A stretch of 64,000 nt of DNA from Angiostrongylus vasorum (taxonomy: Eukaryota; Nematoda; Chromadorea; Rhabditida; Metastrongylidae): contig JADANN010000434.1 of the NCBI GenBank assembly GCA_018806985.1, positions 1,054,001 to 1,118,000 on the forward strand. Direction: 5' to 3'. The notes beneath the pieces are model-generated. The model was not told the origin of the DNA, ran no database searches, and saw only the letters and a list, made by a program, of their open reading frames with translations. Every line of letters starts with the position of its first letter. Within the stretch, counting starts at the first letter, position 1. Both the position numbers and the translations under genes were made by a program. Below, in pieces: positions 11,461 to 23,764 of the stretch.

Positions 11461-12810
11461 ATGTCAGGCGAGAAGACAATACCAAATGGTGTTAAATTTC
11501 TGTTTGGAGGATTGTCAGGGTAAGTGGTTGTGGTTGAGTTCCTAAGTATAGTGGGGATTCATCCCCCCCTACCAGCAGGGTCTCCCAAGCTGAGAGGGAG
11601 TTCGGCGTTTCCATCAGGAAGCCCATCTAAGCGTAAACCAATACCAAGTTTCACCACCGTCCTGCTGTCAAACTAGTCGGATGGTGGAAAAATTTACCTC
11701 TGATCTACAGGGACCTTGGGCATACTTTGTCTAGGCTGACCTTGGAACCCCAGGGAAACACGCTATGCTACAGCTATAGCTATAGCTATGCTAAACCAGC
11801 AGGACTTCGAAACAGCAGAAATTATGCTGGAGCCCGCACAACCAGTGAAGACGGACCATCCAAGCATCCAAGTATTTTGTCAGTACATATTTGTTCAAGA
11901 TGAAACAGTATTGTTCCTGCTCCTTATCTGAAAGCGCAAATTGATCGTTGAATTTTCTTTAGCATGTGTGCCACATTATTTGTGCAACCTCTTGATCTAG
12001 TGAAAAATAGGATGCAGTTATCTGGAACCACAGGTTAGTTCCATGCCTTCGTACAGCTTTCTTTTCTTCTTTACTTCTTGCGCCGTATTTTTTCAATAAT
12101 ATTCTCTAGAGCAGAGATATGAATACTATTATGTGTAGATTCACTGGCAAGATCCAAACTTCACTGAAGTACCAGATTTTTTAAACAAATTTGCAGTTCT
12201 GACGTCTTTTGCATACTTTTTTGATAACTAATGTACATGAGAGTCCGGAGATTTAATTATAAAGGAGAGATCGCAACATCAATCTAAGAGTTATAATTCC
12301 TGTGGAATGTTTTTTCATTTTCAATTAGTACATATTATATGTTATACAGCAACGAAATTTTAACACGTGTATTCGAAGACACCTAATTTTATTTGGAAGA
12401 AGATCTGTGGGACGACGTCCTATTTGTTTCACGCATGCTGCGAATCGTATGTGATTCGTACCGACCAGTCTTCTACGCCTGTCCATCCTTTTACCCAGAC
12501 TCGTTAAGTTCGTGACAGACATATCTGGGCGTATAAAAAACAATGATGTGATGCATTATGGGCCTTGCAAGTCGTTGTCTAAAGGAAATATGTGTTCATT
12601 CTCCACAACGATGCTTAATGGAATCGAATGCATAATGTATCAATTATATATGGGTGAACTACAAACGCTTTGTCAATTTATCATTTACCTAGCTGTTATG
12701 TGTAATGTGAAGAAGAACTCGTCCACCATCTTGCCTCGGTGCGAGCAGCCATTAGTATACACTACGCGATACATATGTATACATATATATATATATATAT
12801 ATATTTATAC

Positions 12811-12878
<68 letters not shown>

Positions 12879-15800
12879 TATTTCAATCTTTTAAACTAGA
12901 TCTTTTTGTATCCATCTATCCCATGCCATGAATATGAATCGTTGCAACGATTGCGAAGGAAAGAACAGTCATTTACTGGTGGACAGTTGAATTTCATGTC
13001 TAGAATCACCTCAACTGAGAACAAATTTAACATCATCACATAAGGTGAACAAGAGGGAACCGAAGACACTGAAGGAAATAGTGAACAACTTATGCTCTGG
13101 GACGCCTACAGCAGAGTGGTTAGAGATGCACTACAATACACATTGGTCGACCACTGGTCCGATCTCGTTCAACGGGTTCAATAAGCCTTTCATCTCTTCT
13201 GGGTCAGCTAACTGATGTCAAGCTTGTCTGGCAAGGTAGCATCGCTGACTCTGTGTATTGGTAACTCACCGCAAGTCTTTTTATAGGCCCCATACGTATT
13301 CAGTAACCGCTAACAATGTGTGGTGACGTCGAATGCACAGCGCATCGCTCACGGATTGATCAGCACAGAGAGCTTTAACCTTTTTACTTTATCCCGTGGT
13401 AGGTTAATCTATAGGTTGACGGTGATGATGTTGTATTCGCCTAAGAGAAGTCAAACGTAACTTCAAATGGTGATGGTCGTGTGTTTTATGGGTAAATTTG
13501 GTGAGAAGTGACTTTTATGCGTATCACTTGGAATTTCCGACGTCTGGCAGTGACATTCTTTTCTGAGAAGTTGGATTTCCGTTCAAAAAGCCCAGCCGCA
13601 GAGAGCAGTCCCACCAGACTAATCCCGTTTTGATTTTTGCGATATCACAAATATCACTAACCGTTCTGCTGATTGTCGAGCGACTCGAGCGGGTGTTAGT
13701 AAATCTTCCATTTCTCCCTCTTTCCTCCAAGAATGGCCCAGTGAGTTGTGCTCGCTGTAGGGACTCGTTGAGCATCATATTCTTCTAGGGTTTCCGAGAG
13801 AAATTCTGACTATCGGGTTGGTTGTATTCTTGCGATGAATGTGACATCTCGAGGAATCCATTCGCTAACGGCTGTTGTCTATTCGATGTGAATCATAGCG
13901 GCCCATTTTATCTTCGACAAGTGGGCATGTAGAACGGCGTCTTTGATTTTTGATCGATGACATAGCTCGAAGCTCCGAGTCCATCCCTTCACTTGCGTGA
14001 TTCAGGATAGTCCTAGTATCATGCTTTCGACTGCGCGTTCAATAACGCTGAGTGATCTTTCATCCTGCTCACACAACGACCAGGTTTCTGACGCATACGT
14101 TAAGGCAGAAAGTTGCGTTGAGTCGAAAAAGATGGGCACGGAATCGGATGTTCTTTGTTCTCTTCACTACATCTTCGATTTTTTTGTAAGCTCCCCAAAC
14201 CGCTGGTTTCCTTCTGTTCAACTCTGGAACTAAGTCGTTCATCATGTTGGTTTCGCGACCTGGATGCACCTAACTGGAGCATTGGGAGATTCATTCCGTT
14301 GAGCGTGAATGGGGCATACGCAACCACTCTGTTCCTTTACTCGTGAACATCGTTTTCCTGAGATTTAGTCGTAGACCAATCTGTCCACAATTGTCATGAA
14401 AGTGGGCTCGCATTCGTTCTGCCTGGCAAGTGTTTGGTCTATAAGAACGATGTCACCGTAAAGCTGAAATGATGCAATTGCCGACTATCGATTTTCACTC
14501 CCATGTTGTCCCAATTCCAGCGAATGGGATGACGTTCTCGAAGATGGCGATAAAAACTTTTGACGAGATGGTATAGCATGTTAATATCGTTATACAGCGG
14601 TGGTATTCCTGTTGTGAATTTTTTCTATAGCTCATGAAGAATCGTTATATACTGATTAGCGACTGAATTCTTTCCGATACCATGCTTGCCTATATGGCTG
14701 TCTGTCGTCCAGTGTTCTGTCAATTCTGTTTAGGATGACTCGAGTGAAAAGTTTGTAGACGACAGACAGCAAGCAAACTATGCGATAGTTGCCGATGTCT
14801 TGGAGGTCACCCTAGCTGAGCAGTAACACAGTCTTTGTGGTCCTCCATTGAATGGGAACGTTAAATTCTGACAAGTAACTTGTGAAGAGTCGGGCTAGTG
14901 TGTTTTTTAAGGACTGGCGGAAAGTCCTTCAGGTGTTCAGATCTTATTCTGCCTGAACATAGTGTAGTTCGATTTTTTAGCGACGAAATAGCGTATCGAA
15001 TTAGGGAGCGGAGAACCGACATATCCATCCTCGTTTTTTGAAGAGGTCCGAGTAGTACTGTGCATGATTTTCTTCGTTACCTTTTTTGGAAGCTTTAACT
15101 GTTCCGTCTGAGCATCGGAGTGAAATCATCTTGGTTATGTAATCGGCGAAGCTTCGGTGGGTTTTGCTGACTCGTTTCTCATCGTCTACAGCTTCGAACA
15201 TAATTGGTGCTCCTCTCTCTTTATAATTTTCTTTTATCACCTGTCTGCGTGGATTAGCAAGTTCGGGCGGGAGTTTGTGGTTGCCTGTGGCTCATGCGAT
15301 TCTACGTTGGCGTATCAGCTTGAGTGTTTCTGGAGACATTTGTCTCCTCGGTGTCTTTCGAACTCTCAGCTTTCATAGCGTTAACATGAAGATGTTGAAT
15401 GAGCCGATCGTATTCTTTGTCGATGTTGTCGACAACAGCATTTTCCCAACATCCGACAGTTGAATTGAATTAGTTCTAGTTTGTGGTGGTTCTGCGACTT
15501 CGGTTTTTGAATTTAGCTTCTTTTTCTCCTTTCCGGGAGAAATAGAATCTTTCACGAAGGAGACGATGGTCTGATGCCGTGCAGAATTATGGGACATCAG
15601 CGACATCGGTTAGGCAAAACCTTCTATTTACTATAATGTGGTCTATTTCGTTATGGTACTCTCCACTGAGAGACTCCCACGTTCAGCGTGGAGAGTGGGG
15701 CTTCTAGAACTGCGAGTCACCATGAGTGGTCTTAGTTTTACTAACTATTCCTCAAATAGTTACGATTTTCTGTATTGTCATATGTTTTCTTTATTAACTG

Positions 15801-18800
15801 TTTAGTTTTGACTATCCTACATCTACTCTTGCAATTTGTTCATACTGTTTCTTAGCGACCATCTCATGCACCTGCCTCGCAGCTGGATGGAAGTGAATTC
15901 TATAGCATCTTTTTTAACAACTGTTCTTCTCCGTCCGACAGTTCGGGGATTGTAGAAACAGATGCCAGTCGCAGACATTCTTCAGCATCTGCCTTCCCAA
16001 TCTGCTTTCTGTACATTCTTGCTGCAACGCTATCCTATGTGTTCGGTATAAGCTGTTTTATAGCTTTCATTAACATTCTGTGCAAGCAGCTGTGTCAAAT
16101 TTAACTAGCTGAGAAACATTCTAGAATCTCCCTCTGAGCATTATTTCTAGTTCCTTCAGTCAAACTCTGCCCAGTACAGAGGAAATATAAAGAGCATTAT
16201 TAGTCAACCAGTTAGTGTTTCGCTCAATTTTCGCCCAGTTTCGCTTAGCTAGTTCACTCAACTGGATACAGTCACCGTTCTGGATTTCGTCAGATTGTGC
16301 TCTGTGGTAATGTCAAAAAAGTCCCGCATAGCAGATTCATGCAAAGCTGCGCATTCTCCTTCGAGCTGGTGATTATTCTGTGCCGAAGACTGACTCGAAG
16401 ATATGCATTCTACTAACCAACTAACACCTTAGTCGTCATGATGAACTCAAAGAGCCACTCAGCCTGCTCGTACCATACTAATCCGTGGGTCCCAATGTGA
16501 CGTTCTTAAGACGTTCTTCTGTGTCCAGTTTTAGTTTTAAAATTTCCACTGATGCCTTTAAAGAATGTATGGTCTTCTCTGTAGAACTTCTCCAATCTAT
16601 ATAGAATGCCTTGGCTTCGTCTTCGTCATAGGTTGATGTCGATGCGTAGACGACGAATATTTTCAAAGCCTTTACTGGTCCACATCTCTTCAAATGTAAA
16701 CGTCCGATTCGAGTTGTTAGTTGTCCTCATGAATCGATGTTATGACCAAACTCGTGTGGACGAAAACGCTGACACCGCCTATTCCTCTATTGTCGCCTGT
16801 TTTAAGAAACAGTTCTTCGGTGTCAAAGACGGCGTTGAATGGGTGGCGTCTTCTCCTCTCGGCTAGTCCAATGATGTCGTACCTTATCCTTGTTTTGTCT
16901 TCATGATCGTCTTCTACCGAGGACTCAGATGCAAGTGTGCGTGCATTGTAGGTACAGATCGTCACCTTTTTTCCTTTGCGAATTAGGTGGGCTAGAATGG
17001 CACTGAGGTTCTAGCAGCCCTTCCGTGCTCGTTCTACCCAATGCTGCCGTATCCTGGGCCATTTCGAAGTCAACGGAATAATGCCCATTTATTTGACTAT
17101 GCTGTGTTTAGCACTTAATAGCCACGTGTAGCTTGTTCAGCTCTGAATACGGGGGCTGGGTGTGCTCACGAATAGCTTGTTAGTCTCACCCAAAGTAGAT
17201 GAGGAGCTTATTTGTTAGAGGTGACCCTATCTGCCCTACATATATTTCCCAGTCAGTTGATTACAGGCTTTTGTCCGATCTGACTCGTTAAACACAATCC
17301 GCATATGCACAAGTGCATTAATATATCACACGGAAGGTACGCATTAAATCGGCGCAGCAGAAACACGGAGTCCATCCTTTGGGTTCACGTGCACCTTAGG
17401 AAAGCAAAAGGTCAAACTTTTCGCCCGCGATTAAGTCGTTATCTGTTACCTGGGGCGCGCTATGTTGCCTCGAGGCTTACCGGCATGAGGTCTCTCTAGG
17501 TGGGAGATTCGTGGATATATGTATGTACGTATAAATGTATATGTGTATATAGAATATGTCTGTACAATCTATGCATATATTGATGTTTGAGAGAAAGACA
17601 AATCACCAGGGTTGATGTGATGGATAGGACGTGAGCCCCGGTAAGGGAAGTCACGGGAAGCCCAGCTCAGGTTCCGATTTTTGCACATATTCCAGTATCG
17701 TTGTTGTTATATATGTTTATTCCTAGATGATTAAGCTGACACGGGTTTGTTATAAATACGTACATACACATATGTACATATACAATGTTTGCACGATATA
17801 TATGTATATGTGGATGTATATACATATTTATAGTTTTCACTCTTCTGACTTTGTATTAGATGTTTTTGCTTCGTATTAACATTAATCCATCTTCAATCTT
17901 TCCATAATTTAGGAAAACGAGAGTACCGTTCAAGTGTGCACGCTCTGACATCGATTATTCGCAATGAAGGTGTCATGGCTGTCTACAACGGGCTCAGTGC
18001 TGGATTGCTACGTCAAGCGACGTACACGACTACAAGATTGGGGACGTACACATTCTTATTTGAGCGCTTTCGAAAAGGGGATTCCGCACCATCTTTCGGT
18101 ATGAAGGTTTCATTGGGAATGGCTGCTGGAGCAGCTGGCTCAGTCGTTGGAAATCCGGCGGAATTAGCACTTATCCGAATGACAAGTAAGTTTAGAGAAA
18201 AACTTATTATTACAACAGTAATGAAAATTCTTGATCATCATGGTCTCTCTAACATATCGTCGACAATGTGATGCATATATGGCTCTTACGTTGCTGCGCA
18301 TTTGACTTTTTTCATTGCCTTTTGTACCGTGAATCGTTTACAGTGTGTTTTAAATTGGATAGACACCGCGTCTGCTAATATAACGCAGGCGTGTTCGCAC
18401 AGATACATATTGTATTCTGGAAGTTAATTCGGCCAAAAGTGTACAATGAAATGAGCAGGAAGTACAGAGGGAGGTGGTTAGGTGTAGGAGTCGCACCCAT
18501 CAAATGGACCTCGTGTCTACTCCTGGAGATAGCAGGTTACAGTCCGTGAGTATTTTCAACCTCCATGCAAGGTTTTGGCAACGTAGACATGAGTTCCTAT
18601 CTCCAAACTGAAGTAGTTAGGCCTCATTTCCCAAAAGATCCCACAATACGTGTATCAGCGTTTGGTAGAACGAGTATGAAGAGCCTGCTAAAGCTTTAGA
18701 CTGCTTAATGTGGAAAGCCTCAGTTGATGTCTCGATGCTGTCTTGAGAATTTGACGGTGCATATTAAGATGAATAAGTAAAGGACTTAAAATTTCATTGC

Positions 18801-20897
18801 CTACAATTTGAATGCCTTTTTATGTTCCGGGGAAGTGTCCCTCGAAACATGTGACACTTAGAAGTTCGCGGCGTTGGCATCCACGTCGAAGAAGTTCGCG
18901 GCGTTGGCATCCACGTCGAAACGAATTTGGCCAAGAAGATCGATACCTTTGAATAACTAAGAACTCGGATTGAATGCTTGCGGTTGAGAAGATGTGAGCA
19001 GATGTCGGCTTTGACAATCTTCGTCGTTTACGCTGTTTCATCAGTCAAAGACATTGTAGAACAAATATTGTGTTAATAGCATGGTCTTGTCAAGAAAATG
19101 TAAGCTTACATACATAGTAAATGGATTGATCGAGCACATTGAATTAACGAACGACCCTATTTCTCCAGGAGGACAAACTGGTACAAGACATGTACGGAGG
19201 GGTTAAAAACTGATCTGATACATCAATAGGCTATCGCATCTCATTGTATAGGCCATATTTGCATTGAATAATGTCAAGGAAGCTCAATGGAGTCTAATGC
19301 ATAGTGCATCATAAGGGATTCATCAACGCTGAAAGCTTTATCCTTTGCCCATTTCAAGAGAGAAAAACGAGAATCTTTCATTTGTTACAGGGAAATACCA
19401 ATGCGTTAAAGTAAGACCATAGAAAGCGTGTGATTTGAGAGAGAAAATATCTTGGTGGCACAAATGTGGTCGTCATTTTGTTAAATCATTACAGTTCTCT
19501 TTGTTTTCATGTGTTTTTCAATAGTTTGATTTTATTATTATTCTGGGTGAACTAACAATGTGACAATTTAGTCCCCTTTTTGTGCAATGCACTTCTGTTT
19601 AGGTGATGGTCGTCTTCCTCCAGAACAGCGACGAAATTATAAGAACGTGTTCGACGCACTTATTCGAGTTGTGAAAGAGGAAGGTGCTTTAACCTTGTGG
19701 AGGGGCTGTGGACCAACAGTGATGCGTGGTGTGGTTGTGAATGCATCGCAATTGTCAACATACTCGCAGTCGAAGCAAGCGTTACTAGGAACGGGATATG
19801 TTAAAGACGGTGAGTTTCTACGCGTTTCTTTTCTAAGTGCTTAGATATCATTCCAAAGTCTTTTTATACTGCTTGGTATCCTACTAGATAATTTTAGGTA
19901 TTTTCTGTCACTTTTTTGGCTTCCATGGTGTCTGGATTGGCCACTACGATCGCATCAATGCCTGTCGATATTGCGAAAACTAGGTAAAGATTTTCCATCA
20001 TAACTGTTTTGCTAAATTTCCACTCTTTTGACTATCGTTAATAAGAAGGATAAAGCTCTCAGCGTTGATCAATCCCCGAGGGATGAGCCATGAATTCAAC
20101 TTCAATAGACATCCTCTGGAGGTGATTGAATGCATATCTGGCCTTTACAATGACTCGCGGTGCCCTACTGATGTACCGAGCCGGAGCTGCTATCCTCCTA
20201 GACAAGTCTGGTACGAATTTGCCAACCCCAGAAGGATGGAAGGCTTGGTGGGCCAGAGGCGCCGGGGTCGATCTCATATCTATTGCAGTATACCTCTTAC
20301 CGCTGCGCCGCACGCGCCCGATGATTCTCGTTAATTTTGAACTGGCTGTTGGTGCGAGTTCAGAGAATTGCATGGGTTTTCTTGATTAGAAGTATGATTA
20401 GTTTTCTGTTGAATTCGATACTGTGTTAGTTTCATTATTCTATTGTCTCATTCTCACTATCTGTGGTATTTTTTAATAACATCCTGTTGAGTATTGGTTT
20501 AATTTAATGTAATGCACTATGCGGGAAGACTAGTTACGTTTAAAAATCCATTCTTAAGGATTCAATCGATGAAGGTGATCGATGGTAAGCCAGAGTACAG
20601 AAACGCTTTAGATGTATGGATGAAGGTAAACACTGTTGTAACTGTGTTCTCGCATTATTTTCTGATTTCTTTCAATGTTTCTTTTACTTATGGTTTCCTA
20701 CTTGTTGCTTCTTTAAGTATCTCACTAAATCATTGAAGGTAATAAGAAACGAGGGTGTGTTTGCTTTGTGGAAAGGATTTACACCGTACTACATGCGTAT
20801 TGGGCCACATACCGTCATCACTTTCATCTTTCTCGAGCAAATGAATGCCGCCTATTACGAACTGGTCTTGGGAGTCAAAGCAAAGGCCGGGCTATAG
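11461..20897 (+). CDS. Mitochondrial 2-oxoglutarate/malate carrier (SLC25A11 type), copy 1, frameshifted
   Basis: Inner-membrane carrier that exchanges 2-oxoglutarate for malate. Its sequence matches C. elegans MISC-1 along the whole length. Exons: 11461-11519, 11963-12033, 17913-18185, 19603-19809, 19898-19983, 20559-20625, 20739-20897. There are three SLC25 repeats, with PLDLVK in the first, the OGC-like PAELALIRM in the second and PVDIAK in the third. Intron 3 is 5.9 kb and holds an RTE remnant and an AT microsatellite. Exon 5 has six T at 19912-19917 where copy 2 has five. The extra base breaks the frame before PVDIAK, so this copy as written cannot encode the third repeat. Family length is about 300-315 residues; the intact copy gives 306. 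Confidence 0.9.
11550..11873 (+). repeat. Dispersed repeat family B in misc-1 intron 1, copy 1
   Basis: Lacks the first part of the family. Internal AGCTAT triplication at about 11769-11787. Ends in CCATCCAAGCATCCAAGTAT. Confidence 0.75.
12779..12873. repeat. AT dinucleotide microsatellite, copy 1
   Basis: About 95 bp of almost pure (AT)n with a TTTATACG interruption. It lies inside misc-1 intron 3. Length and interruption differ from copy 2. Confidence 0.95.
13094..13396 (+). repeat. tRNA-like SINE, degenerate, in misc-1 intron 3, copy 1
   Basis: The head reads ACAGCAGAGTGGTTAGAG. The end has AGCTTTAACC and TTTATCC. More diverged than the other copies. Confidence 0.65.
13690..17050 (-). 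mobile_element. Decayed RTE-type retrotransposon in misc-1 intron 3, copy 1
   Basis: On the - strand the remnant starts at about 17050, with endonuclease start near 16965 (TICTYNARTLASE-like). It runs through endonuclease pieces (16478-16693), a linker, and reverse transcriptase pieces near 15000-14100. It ends near 13690 with a VPTASTTHWAILGGKREKW-like carboxyl end. The order is that of a full RTE open frame, but it is broken by stops and shifts. A 0.8-kb segment of other origin interrupts it at about 15700-16480. It lies antisense to the host gene. Confidence 0.85.
15700..16480 (-). other. Unidentified segment inserted in the RTE remnant, copy 1
   Basis: It replaces part of the RTE endonuclease. 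Its - strand holds decayed coding sequence, for instance a block with EECLRLASVSTIPELSDGEE (15880-16010) and, further upstream, QLSELAKRNWAKIERNTNWL (about 16210-16290). I do not recognise the family. Confidence 0.5.
18861..18920. repeat. 30-bp tandem repeat, two units in copy 1
   Basis: A unit beginning GAAGTTCGCGGCG is present twice without interruption. Copy 2 has one unit at 45186-45215. Confidence 0.95.
19151..19350 (+). repeat. Partial tRNA-like SINE, copy 1
   Basis: The head is missing. Body blocks (ACAAACTGGTACAAGACATG, ATAGGCCATATTTGCATTG) and an AGCTTTATCC tail remain. It lies in misc-1 intron 4... before exon 4 at 19603, that is within the third-to-fourth exon interval. Confidence 0.6.
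20045..20327 (-). repeat. tRNA-like SINE in misc-1 intron 5, copy 1, - strand
   Basis: Inverted family A copy. The tail (GGATAAAGC) is at 20047 and the head (ACCGCTGCGCC) at the right end. It lies between the exons ending at 19983 and starting at 20559. Confidence 0.85.
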
Positions 20898-21386
20898 ACG
20901 GGCCGAATTGTCTCATGTCCCGTTATCTTAGGAGTATTAGTAGTCTAGTCAGGAAATATAGTTTTGTATTGCTCCACTTTTAATTTGTAGCAGCTGTCTG
21001 TGAAGTTTGATGTGGTTTGTTCACTGAGTGACTTTTTTCTAATGCGTGAAGTTGATGTGAAATGCTTCTATCGTGGGTTACCTGTAAGGGCATGAGTTAT
21101 AATGCGGTATCCTTTAGTATTATATGTTCTGTTGTTGTATGGACTTTTATTTGATACTGGTATTGATTATGTTCCTTTGTCTAGAAATCTCATAAGCCGC
21201 CAGTACTTCACTCTTCTTTGAAGGTTTGTCTTGTTGAAGTGGTATGAAGATTTCTGTATAGTTCCATTGTGTTGATTACAAGAGTGGTACTTCCCAGGTC
21301 GCATATCCCGTTATCTTCGTGTTGTCTGAGGTTCCTTATCCAAAATCATTCTAGGTGTTCTTCATGTGTTAATCTCAACTCCTTCG
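20898..21386. other. misc-1 to mrpl-41 spacer, copy 1
   Basis: 489 bp with no repeat recognised. I do not see an exact AATAAA. An acceptor-like CATTCTAG ends at about 21350, some 36 bases before the mrpl-41 ATG, and could be a trans-splice site. Confidence 0.4.
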
Positions 21387-23617
21387 ATGGCCTCCATCAT
21401 CAAGTTAAGCTCTCGTGGAGTACGATCACTTCATCCGACTAATTTTCGTTCTCCTTGGCCATTTGTCAAGAAAGGTGCCCTACTTTTAAATTAAACGTGA
21501 TATGGAAGTGCGATCTAAACTGCTGAGTTCCTAGGATTAATCTTTACAGCTATTGACGTAGAGTTCAGTGCTCTTCGTATAATTGTGAGATTTAGCTGAC
21601 ATGTTTCTATCGATTGTTCTATGAATACGTTTATGTCATGTTTTGTAGGAGCTTATGGCCAGAGAAAAATTGGTCCTTTTAACTATGAGAAGCACAAATG
21701 GCCTGGTCAGAATCGTGAGTTTCCGGAGTTATCGCCAAAGTGGCACAAAGAGAATCCGAAGGACTTACATAGGTGAGCCATATTGAGTATTACTACCGAC
21801 GGGGTGAGATCAGGTAGGAGTGTTATGGTCTTTCATAGGTGAATATTATAAGATTTCTTTGGATTTGAAGTTACCCATTGTCGAAACCCCTACATATGGA
21901 AAACCACTTCCTGTACCACTAAATTGTTTAGTAGAACTGAATTAAGATAAAAATATCATTTAGAGTTAAATTCAACTAAGCATGGATCATGACGTCGTTC
22001 TAGTAATCTAGGTAATTTCCTTGTTTGTATCCAAAGCCTTCGAATTTCTTTATAATGAGGTTTCAGCATTGCTATTTCTTTCAGAACTTACTAGGTCGAA
22101 AAGAAAAAAGTACTGATGAACCTTGTTGCGAAGCAGTACTCATTGTTATTCATCAGATTTTTGGATGAATGGTCTTTGGAAATTGTGCGCAACGATCTCA
22201 GTTCATTTTCTCGTCTCGCTACTGTCGTCCATGTTGGTTGCCTGTTTCCTGGTTGAGGAAGTCTGCATGTTCTGTTCTGTGATTTCTAAGTCATTTTCAG
22301 CAACTTGAAGGAAGCTTTAAAAAATTTGTCCGTCTTCTATTGTCACCACAGTGGGGTTCTTCTGGGAATCCACTCATTTATTCCTGTCATCCATCTGTAG
22401 TTATCTCCTTTCATCACATGACAAGTCTCTATTCATCTGGAAAACAGTACATGAATAGAAGAAAACTAACATGAATAGAAAATTATCTGTAGATCCTTCA
22501 GTTGATCAGTCTGTGAGAGGCCGGAGCAGTAAGCTGCTGCTGCTCCTATATGTTCAACTAGTTGCACTGCTTAGTCAAATTTTCTTGCGGTATTGTTGTT
22601 GTACAAAGTTCCCCGCTGTTCAAGGACTGAGAGGATAACACTAGCTCCTGTGCTCTGAGGCGCTCCGTCGTTAGAGGTGTTCTGCAATACAAATTGGATC
22701 GATCGCTGATTCGATCTCGCTTCCTAGGCTCAATAACTCCTCCGTACCTTGACTAACTGATATCGGACTTGTCTGGGAGGATAGCAGCACTGAATTCGTG
22801 GAATGGTATGGCACCGCAATTCCTTGTATAGGCCAGATATGCCTTCATTCACCTCTAATGACGCTTAATGAAGTCGAATGCATATCACATCCTTCAGGAA
22901 TTGATCAATACCAAGAGCTTTATCCTTTATACTTTACATGATGCATACTCCTTCTGTCAACCAGTGTTTAGTCTTGGTTTAAGATACACAGGTGTTCAAG
23001 ACGAAGGATATGTTGATCCAGTCACTGGAAAATACGTAGTGGTGCCACAGATGCAATCAACTCTTGTTGTCCCGAATTTGGAGGGCTTTAAGTAGGTTCT
23101 TTTGTGTGATAGTCATGGTCCAGTACTTGTTTTTTCAGTGATTTTTGTCTTAGTTACGGTATATTTTGAATAATAGTTAGAACCATTAGGTATTTTTAGG
23201 CTAAAGCCATATGTTTCGTTTCGAACTGATGTTGAAATTGAGAAGCGAAGTCGAGCGTATGCTGCAAAGGTGAAAATTACTGCTACTGTTGATATGAACG
23301 CTTGCACTTTTGCTTTTATCCCAGGAGGAATTAGGTAGCCGTTTTAAGGTTAAAGAGAAAGGTTCACAAGCCTTAGCAGATCTGTATACTATCGAAGATG
23401 AACGTTGGCCTCCACCAAAAATGGATGCAGAAACTTTGTTTGAACTTTGTTATGGAGAACAGGTCCGACATGCGTTTAAGGTCAGAGTTGTTGAAACAGT
23501 TCTCATGTGCTTCATATTTATCCAAGCTGTTATTTTTTTTGCGCTGTTTAAGCACCATCTCGTTTTCAGCATGGGAAATATGGTCCCGTATCGAAAACTA
23601 CGGAGGTGGAATCCTAA
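21387..23617 (+). CDS. Mitochondrial large ribosomal subunit protein L41, copy 1
   Basis: Component of the mitochondrial ribosome. Exons: 21387-21474, 21649-21772, 22972-23091, 23200-23269, 23325-23480, 23570-23617, giving 201 residues in frame throughout. The family hallmark is the VVPNLEGFKLKPYV block at about residues 100-115, split by intron 3. It matches VVPDLTGFKLKPYV of vertebrate MRPL41. The first exon gives a basic, serine-rich start consistent with a mitochondrial targeting sequence (RSLHPTNFRSPWPFVKKG). Intron 2 holds a SINE. The first donor (GGTGCCC) is weak, so exon 1 is the least certain part. It sits between misc-1 and djr-1 type genes, as I recall for C. elegans. Confidence 0.87.
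22654..22935 (+). repeat. tRNA-like SINE in mrpl-41 intron 2, copy 1
   Basis: The head is degenerate (CGCTCCGTCGTTAGAGG). The body and the GAGCTTTATCC tail are clear. Confidence 0.75.
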
Positions 23618-23697
23618 TGGCTGGTGTATAGACATTTAATATCACAACGTTTAAAAATTTGAACTTTGTTGTTTAATGGGATCTTGTTATTGGAAGG

Positions 23698-23750
23698 AAT
23701 AAAGCCTGGAATTTATTTAATATCTAATGTATTCATTCTGGATCCTCCAG
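23698..23750 (+). promoter_or_regulatory. mrpl-41 poly(A) signal and djr-1 trans-splice acceptor, copy 1
   Basis: AATAAA at 23698-23703 lies 80 bp after the mrpl-41 stop. A GGATCCTCCAG acceptor ends at 23750, 14 bases before the djr-1 start. This order, 3' end signal then acceptor then next start, within 150 bp is what a nematode operon junction looks like. Trans-splicing itself is inferred. Confidence 0.55.
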
Positions 23751-23764
23751 TGTGTGTCTGAATA

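Noticed and set aside
12512..12874. 120-codon frame ending in repeated Ile-Tyr
   Set aside because: The end is a translation of the AT microsatellite and the rest is intron.
20059..20373. 104-codon - strand frame and its + strand partner
   Set aside because: Both are readings of the inverted SINE in misc-1 intron 5.
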